A program made the position numbers and the translations under genes. A stretch of 64,000 nt of DNA from Bretschneidera sinensis (Eukaryota; Streptophyta; Magnoliopsida; Brassicales; Akaniaceae), in contig CM043705.1 in NCBI GenBank assembly GCA_023935145.1, forward strand, positions 53,609,584-53,673,583, given 5' to 3'. Under the pieces are notes generated by a model. That model saw nothing but the letters and a program-made list of their open reading frames with translations. It did no database searches and was not told the DNA's origin. Shown here piece by piece: positions 57,776 to 64,000 of this stretch; within the stretch, counting starts at the first letter, position 1; the number at the start of each line of letters is the position of its first letter.

Positions 57776-58810
57776 AATATATTATCCAACATGTATACAT
57801 ACTAAAACAACATGTATAAATTTTCTCACCTCAATGTGAGATAGTAAGACCTAACCCATAGTATCTGATATAATAGAATCTTCATTTTTGTTACCTGGAA
57901 TTTCATGAGCCAAATGTTTTCTAAACATTTACAGATTACACACGCAAAAGACAACACTTCAATATTATTTCTATCAGTGTGTGAATAGGTGTCGTGAGTG
58001 AATATACAAACAAGCCAGCACAAATGAATTAACTAGCATAGAGATTCTCTGCTAATTTTCAAAAACTTTGTAATGATAGTTTCATAAGGCAATATTATTG
58101 AATTGAAAATTTTTGAAGTCTAATCAAGAACAAACTAGTGTTCTTATATTATACTGAGAAACAACTAGAGCCAACATTTAGAGAATCTCAACTTTCCATT
58201 GAATAATATGGGAAACAAAACAAGCAGAAGAAACATTGATACAAAAAACCTTTTATCAATGGATCAAACTACTAAAGAAGTAACCTGTTTTTTTTTTTTT
58301 TCCCAAAAAGAACTACAATATCATTTTGTTATCCTGGTTATTCTTCCAAAAAAAAGAGATAATTAACCAAACATATTTTGCTTGAACTGAATGGTTGTTA
58401 AACACAACAATAAGGTTGTTCAAAGAACCCAAAGAAATTGATAAGCCGAACAAAACCAACTATATCACTTCAATTCAATTCAATTCAATTTTCCTTCAAG
58501 TCCTCAGTTTCTCTGATTTGGAATAACGAAAGAAATCTGATTAGTATAAGTTATTATTATTATTAGATTGTAAATAAAATGTTATTCTCAGCAATATCTT
58601 TCAAATGCCAATAATAGACTTACATAATCAACGTCAATGTAGATCTCTTTCCCTGCAGATACCAATATTGAAGATAGCAGGTCTTTACTTCAACTAACAA
58701 TCACAACCACATTCAATGATAGTACAATTTGACTAACTATTTCTACATTTTTTTATACTTAGTTGCATAAAATTAATAAAATTAGAATCCATTCAAACTT
58801 TAGTAGCATT

Positions 58811-58849
58811 CCCCCCCCCCCCCCCCCCCAAAAAAAAAAAAAAAAAAAA
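58811..58849. repeat. Adjoining C19 and A20 homopolymers
   Basis: Nineteen C (58811-58829) run directly into twenty A (58830-58849) inside the second copia derivative. Lengths may be unreliable. Confidence 0.95.
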
Positions 58850-59009
58850 CTTGGCTGAGATCAACAAAGTAAGAAGCAAGTCAAATAAAATTGTATTAAA
58901 AACAAGATTTTGTATCATAGTACTCACAATACTAATCCAAAATATACTTGAGCAACCAAAACCTACATTTAATCCTTACTAAACCTCCTATTAATTTATT
59001 TAACATAAA

Positions 59010-59201
59010 TTATTTTACTTTAGAGCTTTTGGTTTGTTGATTAATATATTGGCTTTCAAATAGTTTATTGTAAACAGCAGCAACCTCACCATGAGGTTCA
59101 TATTCTTTTAGTATTCCTATTGTCCTAAGATCTTGATTACATACATAAGTCAATAATTCAAATTCAAGATTCTTTGAATCAATAGTAATGTCATAATTCA
59201 A
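59010..59201 (-). pseudogene. Possible copia gag remnant
   Basis: A 63-codon frame (LEFELLTYVCNQDLRTIGIL) lies where gag would be expected after the 5' LTR. It has no motif I recognise. Repeats around ATTCAAGATTCTTTGAAT (59155-59330) flank it. Confidence 0.25.
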
Positions 59202-59453
59202 GATTCTTTGAATTTGACAACAAAACTACTAATTCAAGATTCTTTTAATTCAACAGTAGTGTTTATAGTTCAGGATTCTTTGGATTCAGCAATAAAGCCT
59301 CCAATTCAAAATTCTTTGGATTTAAGAGCAGGCTTATATAATTTTATTCATATGAAATAATATAGTTTATCTTGAAATTAAATACAATATTCCTAAACTA
59401 GGTTATGTGAACAATAGATTTAAACACATGTAAAGACTAGCACTGATATCATA

Positions 59454-59927
59454 TGTTAATAATTCTAAGGATCTATTACATACATTGTATTACTAATTTT
59501 GATCTATTTAATATCATATACCTGATGTTTACGATATATTGTTATTCCAGTAATGCCACATGGATCTTAACACACTAATACGTGCAAGACTGTCTAGCTA
59601 GGGTTCTTCTTCTCCTTACTCTCTCTGTACGACATCTTTATAATGTGAAAAACTTACCTAGGATAAGAGAGGAGAGGGGACTTAGCTCATATTTATAATA
59701 AACTCAATGGGCCGCCCATTATAGCCCATTAGGTTTGTCAAGCCCACACCACTGCCCAACCACATCTAAATCCATTAGGTGTATCTGGCCCACTCACAAG
59801 ATCAATTGGATGTCAGCCCCACGAATTCCATTTTAGGAACTCAATCGAATCTATTTTATAAATACAAAGCCCTTCAAATTAATGGAAGCCCATCACTAAC
59901 ATTTAGAACATTTTATATATTCTAACA
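59454..59927 (-). repeat. 5' LTR of the second copia derivative
   Basis: 474 bp; visibly more diverged from its partner than the LTR pair of the 44727-50011 element. Confidence 0.94.
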
Positions 59928-60248
59928 GAGAAAGGCAAGAGGTTCAAATACAATGATAAAACCCTGTAACACGATGCATATAATGTCATTTGAAGTTCAA
60001 AATCAAGCTTTTTGGTGAGGATATTCCATATTTGATAGGAAATTCAAAGTAAAAACACAGGCTACTAATAAAGCAGGCATCACATAGAGATGTGGGCGGA
60101 ATTTTGGATTGGTGTGTAAAGAAACTGAGTCCAAAGTAATAGGTAAGATTGTGGAGTTAGAAAGAAGGACTTCAAGATAGTTTTAAAGCTCCAAATCGAA
60201 GTAAAAAGAGAACGAGTTGGGTGTTAATTGGGTGTCATAATTTTATTT

Positions 60249-60990
60249 ATGAAGATTGTATCCTGGAACATTAGAAGTTTGATAAGAATTGAGAGAGAAA
60301 GGAAAACTTAGGATAAATTAATGAGAGGGTCGTTAAAATTCTATGGGGCTGCATTAAATGTAAATGGACTTGGTCACCATCTGTTGGTGCATCTAGTGTT
60401 GGTCAAAGGATTTTTTTCAAATGGAAATGATGATAATAAGTCAGAGATTCATACTCTTTTATAGTACGATGTCTAAGGGTAATTTTAAGTGTGCCTTCGT
60501 TAATATATATGCTTCTAATGATGATGTGGAGCAAAAAAGTTTTTGGGATAAGTTGTTATCTAAGAAAAGCTTATGTGATTCTCTATGGTGTTGGGGGTGA
60601 CATGAAAGCGGTTTTTTTTTTACTGTAGAAAAGAATTGATCCTAGATTAACTGGAGAGCTACAAGGGAGTTTGGTGAGTTTATTCATGACGCAGGCTTAA
60701 TTGACTTACCTTTGTTAGATAGAGGATTTACATGGTCAAACAGAAGGGTAAATCATTCCCCTAGCAGGCTTGATAGGTTTCTTATAAATGGGAATTTCTT
60801 TTCAGTTTATCCAGAGCTGAATCAAATGGCTCTGTCAAGCTCTTTATCTTATCATGCTCCCATCTGCTTGAAGTCAATAGATAAAAACTGGGGGCCTATG
60901 CCATTTCGGTGTCCTAATTTTCTGTTGAAAAACAATAAATTGGGAGAAGTAGTTCGAAAAGTTTGGAAAGATAGCAATATCTCAGGTTAG
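60249..60990 (+). pseudogene. LINE ORF2 endonuclease domain
   Basis: ATG at 60249 opens MKIVSWNIRSLIRIERERK, the start of an APE-type endonuclease (WNIRGL-like). Stops and shifts follow (FVNIYASNDDVEQKSFWDKL in another frame near 60500). The last part, 60712-60990, is open: LDRGFTWSNRRVNHSPSRLD, then SSSLSYHAPI, the Ser-x-His of the active site in the right place. The domain nicks target DNA to prime reverse transcription. Confidence 0.8.
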
Positions 60991-61292
60991 GCAAGTTTCT
61001 GCTTGCATAAAAAAACTAAAAGGTGTTAAATTTGCAATCAAAGATTTACCTAAATCTAAGATGGGGTATTTGAGTAGGAAAATTAGTAATTATGAAGACA
61101 CTATTACAATTGAATAAGAAACACGAAGTACAAGGATTGAAAGCTGAATTAAAAAACTATCTGGAATTTATGGAAGGCGTATAGAGAGAAAGAGAGCTAT
61201 CAGAGATGATGCTCAAGAGTCGTATGGTTAAAAGAGGAAGATAAAAACTCTCATTTTTTAATGTTGATGCCAATGGTAGAAGGAATAAAAAC

Positions 61293-62330
61293 TTGCTTAC
61301 CTCGTTAGTAATTAATGGTAATTTGGAGTTAGATTCAGTAAAGTTAAAAGACTGGATCATGTCCTATTTTCGGAACCATTTGAAAAGAGTGGAGGGTGTT
61401 ATTCCAGTTTCAAGTGGGATAGCTGTAAAGCAAATCTCAAAAAGGCAAAGGAAAAATTTAGAGGTAGATTTTACAATGGAGGAAGTTAAGAGAGCTTTGG
61501 ATTCTTGTGATGGAGATAGAGCACCTTGTCTGGATGGTTTCAATATGAACGTTACCAAGTCAGATTGGGAGGTGATAGAGAAGAAGTTTATGAGATTCGT
61601 GGAGGAATTCTTCAGATATGGAAAGGTTTCAAAGGAGTTAAATGCATCTTTCATTGCTTTAGTTCTTAAGAAGCTACAACCTAATAATGTTAGAGATTTC
61701 AGGACTATAAGCTTGTTTGGTTGTTTCTATAAAATTATGGCAAAAGTTCTTGCAACAAAATTAGTGGGTGTAATAAATAATGTTTTGAGTCCACACCAGT
61801 CGGTGTTTATTAAAGGTAGACAAATAATAGAGAGTATTTTAATTTCCGATAAATTGGTAAATATGCATAAAGAAAGGAGGAAGGGTGGCGCTTTGTTTAA
61901 AGTAGATTTCGAGAAGGCTTATGACAGTATAGATAAATTGGGGTTTCTTGGATGACATTCTGAGGAAGATAAGCTTTGGAAAGCAATGAAGAAGATTGAT
62001 TATTTAGAGTGTGTCTTGAGAATCTATTTCTGTATTGGTAAATGGTTCAACTATGGAAGAAATTAAATCAGAGAGAGGTCTAAGACAAAGTGACTCATTG
62101 TCTCCTCTATTGTTTAATTTAGTAGTCGAAGGACTATCTTATATACTATCTACGATAGCAAATTTGGGCATTATCTCTGGTGTTAGATATAGTTCATGTG
62201 AAGAAGAAATGCCTCATTTACAATATGGAGATGACATGTTAATTTTCTGTAAGCCGGATATTGTAGAAATTAAAAATATCAAAAGAATCCTTTGATGTTT
62301 TGAGGTGGCATATGGTCTTAAGATCAATTT
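61293..62330 (+). pseudogene. LINE ORF2 reverse transcriptase domain
   Basis: The frame 61293-61955 contains FIALVLKKLQPNNVRDFRTI, then LATKLVGVINNVLSPHQSVF, then FKVDFEKAYDS. After a shift, 62035-62295 has GLRQSDSLSPLLFNLVVEGL and the catalytic QYGDDMLIF. These are the canonical non-LTR reverse transcriptase motifs. At least one frameshift and several stops (near 61953 and 62295) interrupt it. Confidence 0.9.
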
Positions 62331-62429
62331 TCATAAAAGTAGCTTAGTTGGAGTTCTAATAGAAGATGCAGTAAAACAGTGGGTGGATGAGATATTATAT
62401 AGGCTAGAAAATTTGTCATTCAATATCTT

Positions 62430-63063
62430 GGTGATCCTTTGGGTGCTCATACGCATCTAGTGGAATCCTGGTGCGTGGTGATAAACAAACTTTTGAAGAA
62501 ACTGTCAACCTGGAAGTCAAAGCTTCTTTATATTGGAAGTAGAGTAGCCTTTATCAAATCTTCCTTGTGTAACCTTCCAACATATAATATGCTATTTTTA
62601 GAGTCCCTGCTACGGTTATTCATGAACTGAAAAAGCTATTTCGAAAGTTTTTGTGGGAAGGGTTAGGGTAGAAATGTAGAATGCATTATGTAGATTGAGC
62701 GTCTAGTTGTTGTAGCAAAAAGAATGGAGGTTTGGGACTCATAAGGATTGGAAGAATAAATATAGCCTTGTTGGGAAAATGGATATGAAGATTTGACTCA
62801 AAATTTTATCTCTATGGAGAAAAATTATGGTGGTCAAGTATGGGTATCAATTGGATAGTTTTTTTACCAAAGCCAATTCGGTGGTCCATCAACTAGGGTT
62901 TGGAGAGATATTCTACAGGCTCTATTTGGTGATAATTGATATGCTAAGATTTTTCGTTCAGGGTTTTGGGTTGGTACTGAGCAATGGGGAAAGGGCTAAG
63001 TTTTGGGAGGATAATTGGACTAATGAAGATCCATTAAAGCAGTTATTTCTTTGGAGGACTCTC
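62430..63063 (+). pseudogene. LINE ORF2 C-terminal region (zf-RVT-like), truncated
   Basis: 62439-62630 has LLKKLSTWKSKLLYIGSRVA, then SLCNLPTYNML, the usual thumb region. 62940-63063 has FWEDNWTNEDPLKQLF, typical of the start of the zf-RVT region. The sequence is cut at 63063 by the second Tat-type LTR. Confidence 0.8.
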
Positions 63064-63447
63064 TGATGCGTAAGTTAGTTTAAGGCTTTTTCTGGAGAAC
63101 GAAGGAAATAAAAAAGGAACGGGGTTTTGTGCGTATAATTGTTTGTACCTTTGGTTTATAAGGGCCCTTATTTATAGTGTGCAGGAGTAGGGTTTGATCA
63201 AGAGAAAAACTGTAGTGTTAGGATATGAGTAGTATTCTTTTGGAGTTATCCATCTATTGTGTGAGTTTATCCACAAGTTGGAACGACGGAACAACATCAG
63301 GTCTTACGGTGTGAAATTATCGTAATGCTCTTTGCTACGTGTCGAGAGGTGATTGGTCGTCTCATCATGATTATGAAATTATCATTTCTACCCTAAAGAC
63401 TGACATGTGTCATTGCGTTATTGGTAGGGGAATTTTCTCCCACATCA
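63064..63447 (-). repeat. 3' LTR of the second Tat-type element
   Basis: 384 bp with TG...CA ends on the minus strand. It interrupts LINE ORF2. Its partner LTR lies outside the window. Confidence 0.72.
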
Positions 63448-63599
63448 GATGCCTCCCACTTTCTTAAGTACACTTATGTACTTGAGGAAGTAGATAGTAT
63501 GTGGTTAAGATGGTGGTTCGAACCTAATTGTGAGGAGGCTAGTCACCTACGGAGTCTTGCCGAAACACCCTCGAGGCATTTGGGCACTCGAAATTTGGT

Positions 63600-64000
63600 G
63601 ATTGATCCAAGACATTGACATTCAATCAAGAACTATTTAGAGTTTGGCGATTGAATCCGAGGAGTTGATACATAGTTTAGACTACTTGGAGTTTGGTGTT
63701 TTGAGTCCGAAGAGTTGACACTCAGTCAAAGCTGCTCGAAGTTTGGTGTTTTGAGTCCGAGGAGTTGACACTCAGTCAATTTTTTTCGGAGTTTGGCGAT
63801 TGAGTCCATGGAGTTGATCATGGACTCCAACTGCTCGGAGTCTTTGGAGAAGTCCGAGGAGTTGATTATGAACTCCAACTTCTCAGAGTCTTTAGAGAAG
63901 TTTGAGGAGTTGATCAGGAGTTAATCATGGACTCCAACTGCTCGGAGTCTTTGGAGAATTATGAGGAGTTGATCATGGGCTACAATTGCTCGGAGTCTTT
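63600..64000. repeat. 48-50-bp tandem array of the second Tat-type element
   Basis: Units are 48-50 bp (one is 59). Core on the plus strand: GAGGAGTTGATCATGGACTC followed by CAACTGCTCGGAGTCTTTGG. Each unit has inverted GGAGT/ACTCC arms. The array runs off the end of the window. Confidence 0.9.

Larger units (their letters stand above)
53019..59927 (-). mobile_element. Second Ty1-copia derivative, mostly non-coding
   Basis: LTRs are 53019-53490 (3') and 59454-59927 (5'), minus-strand sense, beginning TGTTAGAATAT. The duplication GAGAA flanks the element (53014-53018 and 59928-59932). A degenerate initiator-Met primer site (TGATATCAGTGC) adjoins the 5' LTR, and a purine tract (AAGTAGGAGAA) the 3' LTR. 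Only scraps of pol remain (55438-55860). Most of the 6-kb interior is AT-rich repeats, so it is a non-autonomous derivative. Confidence 0.94.
43880..63063 (+). mobile_element. L1-type LINE, decayed and split by later insertions
   Basis: Plus-strand remains of both ORFs occur in order across several insertions. ORF1 has an RRM-like part (43920-44380), a DUF4283-like part (about 50200-50900) and a basic C-terminus (52740-53018). ORF2 has endonuclease (60249-60990), reverse transcriptase (61293-62330) and a zf-RVT-like tail (62800-63063). Removing the copia element at 53019-59927 and one GAGAA copy makes the LINE sequence continuous. Frames are broken in many places. The 5' end is not defined, and the 3' end is cut by a Tat-type LTR at 63064, so no poly(A) tail or TSD is seen. 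Confidence 0.85.
63064..64000 (-). mobile_element. Second Tat-type gypsy element, 3' end only
   Basis: The minus strand reads repeats (64000 to about 63600), a polypurine tract AAGAAAGTGGGAGG (about 63470-63452), then an LTR from TGATGTGGGAG (63447) to ACTTACGCATCA (63064). The stretch before the LTR matches the first Tat element in the same place (ACTTCCTC ... GAGAAAGTGAGGGG ... TGATACGG). The LTR has a TATA box (CTATAAATAAGGG, near 63170). The element continues beyond the window. The bases before it are CTCTC (63059-63063), the expected duplication. Confidence 0.75.

Overview
The window reads as nuclear DNA of a eudicot plant. It is AT-rich, its genes have GT-AG introns, and it is dominated by plant transposable-element families. 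I cannot place it to species. Only three host genes look intact. They are (1) a minus-strand gene for a mitochondrial ribosomal protein of the bL32 family (42-3841, three exons), (2) a plus-strand xyloglucan-type fucosyltransferase of family GT37 (7443-9966, two exons), and (3) a minus-strand R2R3-MYB transcription factor of the MIXTA-like subgroup 9 (38816-40567, three exons). Two host-gene relics accompany them: a broken fucosyltransferase fragment (12715-12970) and a piece of a CRINKLY4/CCR-like receptor kinase ectodomain split by a retrotransposon (23810-23887 and 37675-37960).

The rest is a nest of transposons whose borders can be read from target-site duplications (TSDs). A 1.3-kb Mutator-like element (892-2220, TSD TTTTTAAAA) sits in the large intron of the ribosomal gene. 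A degenerate Ty1-copia element on the minus strand (about 12990-23740) is interrupted by a 6.9-kb CACTA element (13212-20118, TSD ATT). A 13.8-kb Ty3-gypsy element of Tat type (23888-37674, TSD GGCTA) landed in the receptor-kinase relic, and its own 5' LTR carries a 2.5-kb solo LTR (24290-26834, TSD CCCAC).

Right of the MYB gene lies a decayed L1-type LINE on the plus strand (about 43880-63063). It was cut by a young copia element (44727-50011, TSD ATTTT), a second copia derivative (53019-59927, TSD GAGAA), a probable small DNA transposon (about 51574-52738), and at its 3' end by a second Tat-type element (63064 to beyond the window).

The most unusual signal is in the two Tat-type elements. 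Each carries, just upstream of its 3' LTR, an array of about 48-bp repeats. The two arrays differ in sequence but share a layout (CCGAGCA ... CTCGG ... TCTCCAA) that can fold each monomer into a hairpin. The first element also carries an antisense gene related to the plant 'putative gypsy-type transposon' domain. None of the retroelements looks capable of autonomous movement as read here.
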